The notes: a model not told the origin generated them from the sequence alone. A stretch of DNA of 64,000 nucleotides from Pseudomonas sp. MWU16-30317 (GCF_020515695.1 NZ_JAIWJA010000003.1:124001-188000); one strand, 5' to 3'. Positions 50,097 through 59,346 are shown, numbered from the stretch's first letter. Numbers and translations are program-made.

Positions 50097-51518
50097 ATGC
50101 AGTCGCCAACGATCGAACTCGTGCCGAGGAATGTTCTCAAGGGCAGGGGCACCGCGCGTGCCGTCGCCGCTTTTCTGACCCTGATGCTGTGCGCTGCGGG
50201 CGCCGCTCAAGCTGAGCCGCTAGGCGCCGACGCGTCCCCAGGCAAACGCCTGGCCGTGGCTGCCGACTGTGTGGCGTGCCATACCGCACCGGGTGGCAAA
50301 CCCTTTGCGGGCGGCTACGCGCTCAGTTCGCCGATGGGGGTGATTTACTCGACCAACATCACCCCTTCGAAAACCGCTGGCATCGGTGGGTACAGTCAGG
50401 AAGACTTCGCCCGGGCAGTGCGTGATGGTGTGGCGGCGGATGGCAGCCACCTGTATCCGGCCATGCCTTATACCTCCTACGCGAAGATGACCGATGGCGA
50501 CATTGCCGCGCTTTATGCCTACTTCATGCACGAAGTGCAGCCGGTAGACGCACCGACGCCGAAAACCGCACTGGCCTTCCCGTTCAACATGCGCGCCTCG
50601 ATGATCGGCTGGAACGCGCTGTTCCACAGCGCCCAGCGCTTTGTGCCTGACTCGCAGAAGTCGGCCGAGGTCAACCGCGGCGACTATCTGGTCAATGCCT
50701 TGGCCCACTGCGACACCTGCCACACCCCTCGCAATCTGCTGATGGGTGCGGACAACAGCAAGGCACTATCGGGTGGATCGCTGGGCGGTTGGTATGCGCC
50801 CAACATCACCTCCGACAAAGTCAGCGGGATCGGTGCCTGGTCCACCGACGAACTGGTCGCCTATCTGCGCACCGGCCATGTAGAGGGCAAGGCCCAGGCC
50901 GCAGGCCCGATGGCGGAAGCGGTAGAAAACAGCCTGCAGCACCTGGATGACGGCGACCTCAAGGCCATCGCCACCTACCTGTTGCAGACCCCACCTATCA
51001 GCACCGGAGAAACCAAGGCGCGCCACGATTTTGGCCAAGCCTCGGCCAACGAGCTGACCCTGCGTGGCACTAAACCCGAAGACCCAGGCTTTCACATTTT
51101 CAGCGGGACGTGCGCCAACTGCCATCAGCCCAACGGCCAAGGCAACAGCCAGTACCCGTCGCTGTTCCACAACACCGCGACGGCTCGGGCCGACAACCTG
51201 GTGGCGGCGATCGTCTACGGTGTTCATCGCGAAGTCGATGGTGTAGCCATCGATATGCCGGCCTTCGGCCCCGATGCGTTGTTCACCGATCGCTTGAACG
51301 ACCAGCAGATCGCCGACGTGAGCAACTACGTGCTGGGCCAGTTCGGCAACAGCGCCCTGAAAGTCAGCGCCGCCGATGTCGCCCAGACCCGCGCTGGCGG
51401 CCCGCCATCGCTGCTGGTGACCCTGGCGAAATTCACTATCCCGGCCATCGTGGTCGTGTGCCTGCTGATCGCGCTGGGGTTGTGGTTGATCGTGCGCCGC
51501 CAGCGCAAGGTGGCTTGA
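50097..51518 (+). CDS. Triheme cytochrome c subunit of a membrane-bound dehydrogenase
   Basis: This 473-residue electron-transfer subunit has a signal peptide (about 1-39, ending AQA) and three CxxCH heme sites at C58-H62 (CVACH), C205-H209 (CDTCH) and C339-H343 (CANCH). A C-terminal membrane anchor lies near 440-463. This composition matches the cytochrome subunit of gluconate/sorbitol/alcohol dehydrogenases, which pass electrons to ubiquinone. It is followed 3 bp later by the small subunit and then the FAD subunit. The ATG at 50097 has only a weak ribosome site. Confidence 0.92.
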   Translation: MQSPTIELVPRNVLKGRGTARAVAAFLTLMLCAAGAAQAEPLGADASPGKRLAVAADCVACHTAPGGKPFAGGYALSSPMGVIYSTNITPSKTAGIGGYSQEDFARAVRDGVAADGSHLYPAMPYTSYAKMTDGDIAALYAYFMHEVQPVDAPTPKTALAFPFNMRASMIGWNALFHSAQRFVPDSQKSAEVNRGDYLVNALAHCDTCHTPRNLLMGADNSKALSGGSLGGWYAPNITSDKVSGIGAWSTDELVAYLRTGHVEGKAQAAGPMAEAVENSLQHLDDGDLKAIATYLLQTPPISTGETKARHDFGQASANELTLRGTKPEDPGFHIFSGTCANCHQPNGQGNSQYPSLFHNTATARADNLVAAIVYGVHREVDGVAIDMPAFGPDALFTDRLNDQQIADVSNYVLGQFGNSALKVSAADVAQTRAGGPPSLLVTLAKFTIPAIVVVCLLIALGLWLIVRRQRKVA

Positions 51519-51521
51519 GCA

Positions 51522-52073
51522 ATGGATACTTCAATGAACCACACACATAGCCCGAATCAAGACCACGACCTGCGGGGGCTGTCACGCCGCAACCTGCTGC
51601 GCGGCTCGGTGACCCTCGGCCTGGCCACCCTGGTAGGCGCTGCCTTGCCTTGGCAGTCGGTGTTGGCCGCTGCGCCGAGCGATACCGATTTCGTCGCGCT
51701 GTCGTCGTTCCTCGTCAGCCGCCCGGTCAATCCGGTGCTGGCGGCGCGTTACTACAAGGCGCTGGACAAGCGCGCGCCGAACTTCTCGACCAACGTCATC
51801 GCCCTCCAGCAACTGATTGCTGCCCAAGGCTACAAGCACGTCGATGAGTACCTGGCGCAAGCGAGCGACACCTCGCTCAAGGCCACCGCCACCAGCATCG
51901 TTTCGGCTTGGTATCTGGGTATCGTCGGCGAGCCGGTGGACGCAGAATTGATCGCGTACTCCCAAGCCATGATGTACCAGCCGACCCACGGCATTCTGAT
52001 TATCCCTACCTACGGTGGAGGCCCCGCGACCTGGGGCGCCAAACCCGTCATCAAGCAGGACACCAGTCTATGA
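51522..52073 (+). CDS. Small (Tat-exported) subunit of a membrane-bound sugar/polyol dehydrogenase
   Basis: This 183-residue protein has a twin-arginine signal (LSRRNLLRGSVTLGLATLVG, residues of about 20-40) followed by a helical domain of the sorbitol-dehydrogenase small-subunit type (SAWYLGIVGEPVDAELIAYS and the YGGGPATWGAKP tail). It is thought to carry the co-folded FAD subunit through the Tat system. The stop overlaps the large-subunit start by 4 bp. The ATG at 51522 follows the cytochrome stop by 3 bp; a second Met lies four codons in. Confidence 0.88.
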   Translation: MDTSMNHTHSPNQDHDLRGLSRRNLLRGSVTLGLATLVGAALPWQSVLAAAPSDTDFVALSSFLVSRPVNPVLAARYYKALDKRAPNFSTNVIALQQLIAAQGYKHVDEYLAQASDTSLKATATSIVSAWYLGIVGEPVDAELIAYSQAMMYQPTHGILIIPTYGGGPATWGAKPVIKQDTSL

Positions 52074-53704
52074 GCAGCGCTGAATTCGATGCCGACGTCG
52101 TTATCATCGGCTCCGGCGTCATGGGCGGGCTGATCGCCACCGAGCTGGCCAAGGCCAACAAGTCGGTGATCGTCCTCGAGGCCGGCCCGCGGGTCAATCG
52201 CCGCGACATCGTCGAAACCTTCCGCAACGCGCCGGTCAAGCTGTCGCTGGCCAACGCCAAGCTGCAGGGCGCCGGCTCGCCTTACCCGAGCCTGCCCCAT
52301 GCGCCATCCACCTATGGCGACTACCTGCAGCAAGTCGGCCCGGTCAAATACAACACCTCGTACCTGCGCGTAGTCGGTGGCACTACCTGGCACTTCGGTT
52401 CATCGCTGTGGCGCATGCTGCCCAACGACTTCCGCCTCAAATCGCTGTACGGCCGCGGTCGCGATTGGCCAATCAGTTATGACGAGCTCGAGCCGTTCTA
52501 TGCTCGCGCCGAAACCGAATTGGGCGTGTCCGGCGTCGATGGTCAGGATGAAAGCGGGCAGGGCGGCAAGGCTTGGCCACCGCGCTCGATTCCATACCCG
52601 ATGGAGGGGCTGAAGCCGAGCTACATGTTCAAGCGCCTCTCGGAGATGCTCGGCAAGGGTGGCTACAACCCGATTCTGGAGCCCAACGGCCGCGCTACCC
52701 GTCCTTACGGCAAGCGTCCGCCGTGTGCGGGCAACAACAACTGCAACCCGGTGTGCCCGATCGCAGCCAAGTATGATGGCTCGATGCACATCGACGAGGC
52801 CGAACGCCATGGTGCCAAGGTGCTCGACAACTCGGTGGTGTACAAGATCGAAGCCGGTGACGACGGCAAAATCACCGCGATCTGGTACATGCGCCCGGAC
52901 AAGACCCAGCACAAGCTGACCGCCAAGACCTTCGTGCTGGCGGCCTATGGCATCGAATCGCCAAAGCTGCTGTTGATGTCGACCTCCGACAGGTACCCCA
53001 ACGGCATCGCCAACTCTTCCGACCAGGTCGGGCGCAATCTGATGGACCACACCGGCATCAGCATGAACGTCATGACCAAGGAAGACATGTGGCCTGGCGA
53101 GGGCCCGACCCAGCTGCTGGTGTACCTCAACAGCCGCGACGGCGAATTCCGCAAGGACTACCCGAGCTACAAGATCAAGGTGCGCAATACCGTGCCGACT
53201 TCGCAGATCACCTCCGGGTTGATCGCCAAAGGTGTGCTGGGCTCCAAGCTCGACGAGGGGATTCGCCTGCAGTCGGCGCGCTCGCTGAACTGGGCGGTGG
53301 ACTTCGAAACCCTGCCGTTGCCAGAGAACCGCGTGACGCCGAGCAAGACCAAGTTCGACGCCATCGGCCTGCCGGTACCTGAGATCTACTACAGCGTTCC
53401 GGACTACTGGCATGCCGGCAAGGCCAAGGCGCTGGAAGACTTCCAGCAGTTCGCCAAGCTGCTCGATGCCGACATTCTCAGCACCGACGTGGGCTTCCAG
53501 AACCGCCAGCACATCATGGGCACGACCATCATGGGCGACGATCCGAAGGATTCAGTGGTGGACCGGGATTGCCGTACCCATGACCACCACAATCTGTTCA
53601 TTGCCGGGACCAGCGTGATGCCATCGGCGTCGTGCGTGAACCCGACCCTTACCGGGGCCGCCCTCAGCCTGCGTATCGCTGATGTGTTGGTCAAAGAAGT
53701 CTGA
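52070..53704 (+). CDS. FAD-dependent GMC-family dehydrogenase large subunit
   Basis: This 544-residue catalytic subunit oxidises a sugar acid or polyol in the periplasm. It has the N-terminal FAD-binding motif VVIIGSGVMGGLIATELAKA, the LRVVGGTTWHFGSSLWRML region, a Cys-rich PPCAGNNNCNPVCPIAAKYD segment (possible 3Fe-4S site as in related dehydrogenases), and the conserved C-terminal NPTLTGAALSLRIADVL. It has no own signal peptide, consistent with hitchhiking on the Tat small subunit. The ATG at 52070 overlaps the preceding stop. Gluconate 2-dehydrogenase and sorbitol dehydrogenase are the leading candidates; the substrate is not fixed. Confidence 0.92.
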   Translation: MSSAEFDADVVIIGSGVMGGLIATELAKANKSVIVLEAGPRVNRRDIVETFRNAPVKLSLANAKLQGAGSPYPSLPHAPSTYGDYLQQVGPVKYNTSYLRVVGGTTWHFGSSLWRMLPNDFRLKSLYGRGRDWPISYDELEPFYARAETELGVSGVDGQDESGQGGKAWPPRSIPYPMEGLKPSYMFKRLSEMLGKGGYNPILEPNGRATRPYGKRPPCAGNNNCNPVCPIAAKYDGSMHIDEAERHGAKVLDNSVVYKIEAGDDGKITAIWYMRPDKTQHKLTAKTFVLAAYGIESPKLLLMSTSDRYPNGIANSSDQVGRNLMDHTGISMNVMTKEDMWPGEGPTQLLVYLNSRDGEFRKDYPSYKIKVRNTVPTSQITSGLIAKGVLGSKLDEGIRLQSARSLNWAVDFETLPLPENRVTPSKTKFDAIGLPVPEIYYSVPDYWHAGKAKALEDFQQFAKLLDADILSTDVGFQNRQHIMGTTIMGDDPKDSVVDRDCRTHDHHNLFIAGTSVMPSASCVNPTLTGAALSLRIADVLVKEV

Positions 53705-53716
53705 CGCTACCTCACG

Positions 53717-53746
53717 GCCCCCTCGTTACGCCCGTAGCGAGGGGGC
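53717..53746. terminator. Bidirectional hairpin between convergent genes
   Basis: A long stem pairs GCCCCCTCG with CGAGGGGGC and, inside it, TACG with CGTA. It lies 12 bp after the dehydrogenase stop and 25 bp before the convergent bestrophin stop. There is no long T tract. Confidence 0.6.
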
Positions 53747-53770
53747 TTGCCCCCGATAGACCATCTTTGT

Positions 53771-54673
53771 TTACAGCAACACCCCATCCTTCGCTTGCAG
53801 CACCAGGGGCGCTTCTTCATCCAGCAACTCCAGCACCGCAATCTCCACATTCCGGCACATGGCATCCAGCGGCAGGTCATTGGGCTGCCTGTCGAATGGG
53901 TCGGCAATCTGATCACCCAGCGCATCCAGGCCGAAGAATGTATAGGCCAGCACGCACACCGCAAACGGCGTGAACCAGCCGATGGCGTCGACCAGGCAGA
54001 ACGGCAGCAGAAAGCAGTACACGTGAACCACGCGGTGCAGCATGAGGATGTAGGGGTAGGGGATCGGTGTGCCCTTGATCCGCTCGCAGCCGCCCAGCAC
54101 GTAAGACAACCGCGTCAGTTGCTGATCGATATTGAGCTGCGCGGCGGTGCCCGCTTGGGTCTCGCGAACGGCATTCATATAGCCTTTGCCGAGTCCACCC
54201 AGCACCGCGTTGGGCAGGTGCTGCTTGAGCTTGCCGTCGCCGATCCATTGCTGAGCCGGCTCGTACGGGGGATCAGCACGCAGATGGTTCTTCAGCGCGT
54301 GGCTGAAAACGATCAGGCCCTGGCCCAGATGCCGACGCTGTTCCACGCCAAGGTCGGGCAGCAGGCTCAGGCTCTGGCGCGTCAGGTTGCGGCTGACGAT
54401 CAGCAATTCGCCCCACAGGGTGCGGGCCTCCCAGAAGCGCTGATAGGCCACGGTGTTACGAAAGCCGAGGAAGATCGCGAGCGTCAGCCCCCACAAGGTG
54501 AAGGGCGTGGCGGTGAGGATGACCTTGAAGTGGAACAGCGTGCCGTGGATGGCGACCACTGCCGAACTCACCAGCACGGTAAACAAGACCTTGCGCCAGA
54601 TGGCCGGGATGATCGAGCCTTTGATGCCGAACAGCAAGGTCAGGGTGGACAGGTTTTGAGGGCGAATGATCAA
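53771..54673 (-). CDS. Bestrophin-family channel protein
   Basis: This 300-residue inner-membrane protein has family motifs LGFRNTVAYQRFWEARTLWG and YPYILMLHRVVHVYCFLLPF and VCVLAYTFFGLDALGDQIAD, followed by PFDRQPNDLPLDAMCRNVE. Bacterial bestrophins are pentameric ion channels. The start is ATG at 54673. It is convergent with the dehydrogenase genes and separate from the phosphotransferase operon. Confidence 0.9.
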   Translation of the reverse strand: MIIRPQNLSTLTLLFGIKGSIIPAIWRKVLFTVLVSSAVVAIHGTLFHFKVILTATPFTLWGLTLAIFLGFRNTVAYQRFWEARTLWGELLIVSRNLTRQSLSLLPDLGVEQRRHLGQGLIVFSHALKNHLRADPPYEPAQQWIGDGKLKQHLPNAVLGGLGKGYMNAVRETQAGTAAQLNIDQQLTRLSYVLGGCERIKGTPIPYPYILMLHRVVHVYCFLLPFCLVDAIGWFTPFAVCVLAYTFFGLDALGDQIADPFDRQPNDLPLDAMCRNVEIAVLELLDEEAPLVLQAKDGVLL

Positions 54674-54752
54674 GGGCGTCGACCGCTATAGGTGAGGTGC
54701 CCAAGTGTAACTGCTGGAGGGATGATCGTCCGCCACCCTCCAGCGTTGCGCG

Positions 54753-56045
54753 CTAGAGTCCGCCCAGCCACCGAGTCATCACGTCCTCACCCGCCACCGG
54801 GGCGCTGCCACACATCACTGCCAGCGCTAAGCCCAGTGCCGAACTGTGGGCGGTATGACCACTGCCACCGCCATCGCGCAGGTCCAGTACCAAGGTCGGG
54901 CAGCAGAAGATCGCCAGCCGCACCACTTGCTCCCAGTCGGCGGGCAGCCAGTCGCGCTTGCGCAGCTCGGCCAGCAGGGGGCGCCAGTAGAGGTCGCGTT
55001 TGCTGTCGAGGAATTCCCGACGCAGAGGGGTCAATTCCCAATCGTGTTCCACGTGGAACATATCGCCGTCGACACGCACGTTGACCTTGTACGCCTCGGC
55101 CACGCGCGCGGGTTCATACAGCCACAGTGGGTGGGCAAAGATGTTGTGGAACGTCGCCTTAATCTCCGCCAACAGCGCCGGGATCTGTCGGCCAGCGAAG
55201 GCGGGGTCGAAACTCACCAGTCGCGGAGGGCTGCCGGTGGGGGTTTCATACCATACGTTGGCGTTGTGCGCGTCACCATGGGCGGTGACCACGCCGTGAT
55301 CGGCGAGCAGTTCGGGGTTCAGGCGCTCACCGCTGGCGTGGAACAATTGCGCCAACGTCTGGCGGTAGGGCACACCGTTGATGGTCCAGTGCAGATCCTT
55401 CAACGCGTCCCACGGAATATCGATACCTGGGAAGGCGAAGGTCTTGCCGACGTAGAAGCGCTCCACGCGCCCGCCAAAACCTGGCTCGGCACCGTCACCC
55501 ACCAGGCGGTGGTGGAACAGTTGGTGGACGGGCTCCTTGCACACGGCCGCCAGGTCGCCGGGCAGCAAGGTGCGCAGCGCGCCAGCCAAGCCTTCCTGGT
55601 CGTATTCGCGCTGCGCCTGCACCAGCGGGTCGATCTCGTCCCAGGCTTGGCGTTCTTCGATATCGCGGCAGGCATCGGCCAGGCGCAGATCGCTGCGCAG
55701 GTTGTAGAACAGGATCTGCCGCCCTGGCTCGCCACAGGCATACACCGGCACGTCGACGCGGTAACCGGCTTCGCGTAGCAGCTCGGCGTTGTAGTACTCC
55801 TCGATGGTTTTGTCTTCGCCTTCTTCGTTGTGGTACTTGAAGAACAGCTGACGCCCATCGGCCAGGGTCACGCGGCCATTCAGGGAATTGAGACTGTACT
55901 GATCGCGGTTGATGGTCAGGTCGGTAGCGGCGACGCCGATCACTTCGCTGGCCAGTTGCAGCAGGCAGGCGCGGGCGCCTTGCCAGTCATCCTGGCGGGC
56001 GAGGGTGCGGGCCTGGGCGGCGAGGGGGAGCAGGGCGGCAGTCAT
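54753..56045 (-). CDS. APH-fold phosphotransferase
   Basis: This 430-residue kinase-like protein has the aminoglycoside-phosphotransferase/choline-kinase fold: an N-lobe with LFFKYHNEEGEDKTIEEYYN and the catalytic Brenner motif VVTAHGDAHNANVWYE with HGD-x4-N, then VSFDPAFAG carrying the metal-binding Asp. It is longer than typical APH enzymes. The substrate is not determinable; in this context a sugar, amino alcohol or sulfonate-derived alcohol is possible. A perfect parS site lies in its coding sequence (in the DMFHVEHDWE codons). It is downstream of the SDR gene with a 24-bp gap, so it is probably in the same operon. Confidence 0.78.
   Translation of the reverse strand: MTAALLPLAAQARTLARQDDWQGARACLLQLASEVIGVAATDLTINRDQYSLNSLNGRVTLADGRQLFFKYHNEEGEDKTIEEYYNAELLREAGYRVDVPVYACGEPGRQILFYNLRSDLRLADACRDIEERQAWDEIDPLVQAQREYDQEGLAGALRTLLPGDLAAVCKEPVHQLFHHRLVGDGAEPGFGGRVERFYVGKTFAFPGIDIPWDALKDLHWTINGVPYRQTLAQLFHASGERLNPELLADHGVVTAHGDAHNANVWYETPTGSPPRLVSFDPAFAGRQIPALLAEIKATFHNIFAHPLWLYEPARVAEAYKVNVRVDGDMFHVEHDWELTPLRREFLDSKRDLYWRPLLAELRKRDWLPADWEQVVRLAIFCCPTLVLDLRDGGGSGHTAHSSALGLALAVMCGSAPVAGEDVMTRWLGGL
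55045..55060. promoter_or_regulatory. parS: parS centromere site
   Basis: TGTTCCACGTGGAACA is a perfect 16-bp palindrome identical to the consensus bacterial parS. It lies inside the phosphotransferase gene, about 43 kb from parB. Five further half-site heptamers (GTTCCAC/GTGGAAC) occur within about 0.7 kb on either side, at 54340, 54529, 55146, 55338 and 55512. Confidence 0.9.
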
Positions 56046-56069
56046 GAAAAGGTCCTTGTGGATAAAGCG

Positions 56070-56843
56070 TCAGATGCTGGCAAGGTAGCCGCCGTCGATA
56101 TAGAGCACCTGGCCGGTGATGTAGCTGGCGGCAGGCGAGCAGAAAAAAATCGCCGCGCCGGCCAGATCTTCGAGGTTGCCGAAGCGCGCCAATGGGATCT
56201 TCGCCTGCATGCTCTGGCGCCAGTCGTCGTTCTGGCAGAACACCTCGGTCAGCTCGGTGCGAAAGTACCCTGGGCCGATGCCGTTGACGCGGATGCCCAG
56301 CGCCGCCCACTCGGTGGCCAGGGCGCGGGTCATGCCCAGCAGGCCGGACTTGGACGCGCCGTAGGGGGTGGCGCCGGGCACGCCGACTTCGCTGGTCAGT
56401 GAACAGAGATTGAGGATGCTGCCGCCGCCATTGGCCTGCATCAGACGGGCTGCGGCCTGGGCGCAGAAGAACGCGCCCTTGAGGTTGGTGTCGACGATCA
56501 TGTCCCAGGTGGCTTCGTCCAGTTCCAGCGACGCCTGCACGTGCTCCACGCCGGCATTGTTGATGAGGATGTCGAGGCGGCCCTCGCGGGTTTGCAGTTC
56601 GACAAAAGCGCGCTCGCGAGACGTCGAGTCGTTTACATCGAGGACCAGCGTCGAGCAGCGCCCGCCGTTGCGCTGGATATCCGCCTGGGCGTTGGCCAGG
56701 GTGTCTGGGTCGCGAGCGGCGAGTACCACCTTGGCACCCGCATCGGCCAGGCCCTTGGCCATGGCCAGACCGATCCCTCGGGAAGCGCCGGTGATCAATG
56801 CGACTTGGCCTTCAAGGGAAAAACGCGCCTGCAGCGGGTTCAT
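56070..56843 (-). CDS. Short-chain dehydrogenase/reductase
   Basis: This 257-residue NAD(P)-dependent oxidoreductase has TGASRGIGLAMAKGLADAG at residues 18-36 (cofactor Gly-rich loop), the NNAG motif (ILINNAGVEHVQ), the catalytic YxxxK in PYGASKSGLLGMT, and a C-terminal YITGQVLYIDGGYLASI. It lies 10 bp after the zinc dehydrogenase gene and 24 bp before the phosphotransferase gene on the same strand. The substrate is probably a hydroxy- or keto-acid or polyol (inference). Confidence 0.93.
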   Translation of the reverse strand: MNPLQARFSLEGQVALITGASRGIGLAMAKGLADAGAKVVLAARDPDTLANAQADIQRNGGRCSTLVLDVNDSTSRERAFVELQTREGRLDILINNAGVEHVQASLELDEATWDMIVDTNLKGAFFCAQAAARLMQANGGGSILNLCSLTSEVGVPGATPYGASKSGLLGMTRALATEWAALGIRVNGIGPGYFRTELTEVFCQNDDWRQSMQAKIPLARFGNLEDLAGAAIFFCSPAASYITGQVLYIDGGYLASI

Positions 56844-56853
56844 GGAGCGGTCC

Positions 56854-57861
56854 TTATGGAATGATGATGGTCTTGAGTTTATCGCTGTTGCCGCCGGACA
56901 GCTGGTCGTAGGCGGCTATCACATCGGCTAGCCCGATGGGCGGGGTAATCAGCTGTTCGAGCTTGGCGGCCAGGCGCGGCAACAGGGCGACCGCCTGGCG
57001 TTGCTCGTCGCGGAAGACGCTGCAGCCGACCAAGTCGATCTCGCGTTCGACCAGGGCGTTGGTATTGACCACGGTGTCGCCGTGGAACAACCCGACCATA
57101 GCGATGCGCCCGCCCGAGGCGACGCTGTGTACCAGTTGATTAAGGACGATGCCCGAGCCAGTGGCTTCGATGCAGTAACGAGGCTCATGGCCCCCGCATG
57201 CTGCGAGGATCAGCCCAGTGTCGAGGGCCACGGGGGTGACACCAGCGACGGCTTGCAGCAGGGCGGCGCGCTGGTGATTGCGCTCCACGAGCAGCACCGG
57301 ACGCTGGTCCAGTTCGCGCAGCAACAGGGCCGCCAGGCCGCCAATCGGTCCACCCCCCGCAATCAGGACCGGTGCGCCAGGTTCGGCTTCGAGGCGGGCG
57401 ATGACGCGCAGGGCGACACCCAAAGGCTCGGACAAGGCAGCGACGGCATCGGAAATCCCCGCAGGGACTTTCAGCAAGCGGTGCACAGGCTGGTTGCTTT
57501 GCGCAGCGAAACCGCCATCGCAGACCTCGCCGACAAAGCCCATGTGCCGGCACAGGTTGCCTTGGGCGCGCTGGCAGTAGTCGCACTCGCCACAATTGGC
57601 GCGCGAATCCACCACTACGCGTTCGCCCAGAGCGAAGCCTTTGACGCCAGCGCCGAGGGCAGTGATTTCGCCACAGAATTCATGGCCAGGGGTGACCGGC
57701 AGTTTCGACACCCACTGGCCGGTACGGAAATTGTGCAGGTCGGAGCCGCAGATGCCGGCCGCGCGCACTTTCAGGGTGACCCAGCCGGGCTCGGGGGCGG
57801 CGGGGGCCGGGATCTCTTCTAGGCGCAGATCACCTTTGCCGTGGAAGCGGATGGCTTGCAT
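56854..57861 (-). CDS. Zinc-dependent medium-chain alcohol dehydrogenase
   Basis: This 335-residue MDR enzyme has the catalytic-zinc Cys in AAGICGSDLHNFRTGQWVS, GHEFCGEIT, and the structural-zinc cysteines in CGECDYCQRAQGNLC. The NAD-binding GGGPIGGLAALLLRELD follows. Sequence flavour is that of sorbitol/threonine dehydrogenase-like members. The ATG at 57861 has GGAG 8 bp upstream; a longer frame to 57936 enters REP sequence and is not used. It lies upstream of the SDR gene, probably in one operon. Confidence 0.92.
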   Translation of the reverse strand: MQAIRFHGKGDLRLEEIPAPAAPEPGWVTLKVRAAGICGSDLHNFRTGQWVSKLPVTPGHEFCGEITALGAGVKGFALGERVVVDSRANCGECDYCQRAQGNLCRHMGFVGEVCDGGFAAQSNQPVHRLLKVPAGISDAVAALSEPLGVALRVIARLEAEPGAPVLIAGGGPIGGLAALLLRELDQRPVLLVERNHQRAALLQAVAGVTPVALDTGLILAACGGHEPRYCIEATGSGIVLNQLVHSVASGGRIAMVGLFHGDTVVNTNALVEREIDLVGCSVFRDEQRQAVALLPRLAAKLEQLITPPIGLADVIAAYDQLSGGNSDKLKTIIIP

Positions 57862-57911
57862 TGTCTGTGTCTCCGTCAGGGCTGAGGGTTTTTTGCAAGC
57901 TGTGCTTGCCT

Positions 57912-57940
57912 CATCGCGGGCAAGCCTTGCGCCCACACTG
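57912..57940. repeat. Single REP-like element
   Basis: TCGCGGGCAAGCCTTGCGCC lies between the zinc dehydrogenase and HisD-like genes. It may partly uncouple the two sets of genes. Confidence 0.7.
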
Positions 57941-57999
57941 AAATGCTCACACCTGTGGGTTCGGGCTCTGCACGCGTAGAGGCTGTCATGGCTAGCAGA

Positions 58000-59322
58000 T
58001 TACTCCCCGTCGATTATCTTCATCCTCAGCGGCGACACTGCCAGCGCATGAGCACTGAAGCCTTCATACACTGCGAACCCGTGAGCCTTTTCCGCCAGCT
58101 GTGGATAGCCCGATCGCGTCACATAACCCACCGAAATCCGCTTCATGTAATCGAACACCGACAGCGGCCCGTTGGTTTTGGCCGCTGCGTTGGTCGGCAG
58201 CACCGCGTTAGGCCCGAGGACGAAGTTGCCCAAGGTCACCGGGGTGAAATTGCCCAGCAGAATCTCCCCGGCATTACGTATACGGGTCATCACTGCCATC
58301 GGTTCTTCGGCGAGAATTTCCAGGTGCTCAGGTGCGTATTCGTTAACGAACTCCACCGCCGTGTCGAAGTCTTTGGTCAGCACGATGCCGCCGTGGTCGC
58401 CACAGAGTACCGCCTGGGAAAACTCGGCGCGCTTGGGATCGATCTGCGCCCACAGTTTGGGCAGGGCAGCGATGGCGGCCTCGGCCACGGCACGGCTGTT
58501 GGTCACCAGATAGGCGGAGGAGTCCGGGCCGTGTTCCGATTCGATCAGCAGGTCCAGCGCAGCCAGTTCCCCCTTGGCGGTGGCGTCGGCCAGAATCAGG
58601 CTTTCGCTGGGGCCGGCCGGAACGCCGGGGTCGATCAGGTTGGACAGCTGCCGCTTGGCCGCCACCACCCAAGGGCTGCCTGGCCCGACGATCTTCAAAC
58701 ACTTGGGCACGCTTTCAGTGCCGTAGGCCACCGCGGCCACGCCTTGGGCGCCGCCGCATTTGTAGACTTCCTTGATGCCCACCAGGCGCGCGGCCACCAG
58801 GGTGGCGTCGTCGACCTTGCCGTCCGGGCCGGGCGGGGTGATCACCACCGCCCGTGGCACGCCAGCGACGACTGCCGGAATGGTGGTCATCAGCAGCACG
58901 CTGGGGAACGAACCCTTGCCGCGCGGCACGTAGCAGGCCACCGAGTCGATCGGCACATGGCGGTCGCCGGCGAAGGCACCGGGGCGCATCTCCTTGAGCC
59001 ACATCTCTTCGGGCTTTTGCGCTTCGTGGAAGGCGAAGATGTTTTCGGCGGCGTACTTGATCGACTCGATCACGGCCGGGTCCATGCGCGCGAAGGCGGC
59101 TTCGAACTCGCTCTCCTCGGCGCGTACCGACATGTCCTCGGCGGTGACCTTGTCGAAGTCGCGGGCAAAGCGCTTCAGCGCGGCATCACCCTCGGTACGC
59201 ACGGCCTCGATGATCGGTTTGACCTTCTCGACGAAAAAAGACAGATCGGCTTCGGTGCGCTTGAACAGTTCGACGGGCAGGGCGCTGTCCTGGCTGAGGT
59301 CGTGGAACGATGGCTGTTGCAT
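58000..59322 (-). CDS. Histidinol dehydrogenase family protein (HisD-like, possible sulfopropanediol dehydrogenase)
   Basis: This 440-residue oxidoreductase shows the HisD fold: PIDSVACYVPRGKGSFPSVL, AGVPRAVVITPPGPDGKVD and NLIDPGVPAGPSESLILADA, then SEHGPDSSAYLVTNS and YAPEHLEIL. True HisD genes lie in his operons, and this one does not. It sits behind a sulfonate/taurine-type ABC importer and near an SDR and a zinc dehydrogenase. That context recalls 2,3-dihydroxypropane-1-sulfonate dehydrogenase HpsN, which belongs to this family (inference, not tested). A plain HisD paralogue remains possible. Confidence 0.85.
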   Translation of the reverse strand: MQQPSFHDLSQDSALPVELFKRTEADLSFFVEKVKPIIEAVRTEGDAALKRFARDFDKVTAEDMSVRAEESEFEAAFARMDPAVIESIKYAAENIFAFHEAQKPEEMWLKEMRPGAFAGDRHVPIDSVACYVPRGKGSFPSVLLMTTIPAVVAGVPRAVVITPPGPDGKVDDATLVAARLVGIKEVYKCGGAQGVAAVAYGTESVPKCLKIVGPGSPWVVAAKRQLSNLIDPGVPAGPSESLILADATAKGELAALDLLIESEHGPDSSAYLVTNSRAVAEAAIAALPKLWAQIDPKRAEFSQAVLCGDHGGIVLTKDFDTAVEFVNEYAPEHLEILAEEPMAVMTRIRNAGEILLGNFTPVTLGNFVLGPNAVLPTNAAAKTNGPLSVFDYMKRISVGYVTRSGYPQLAEKAHGFAVYEGFSAHALAVSPLRMKIIDGE

Positions 59323-59346
59323 GATGAACCTCTCTAAGCGAATGGG

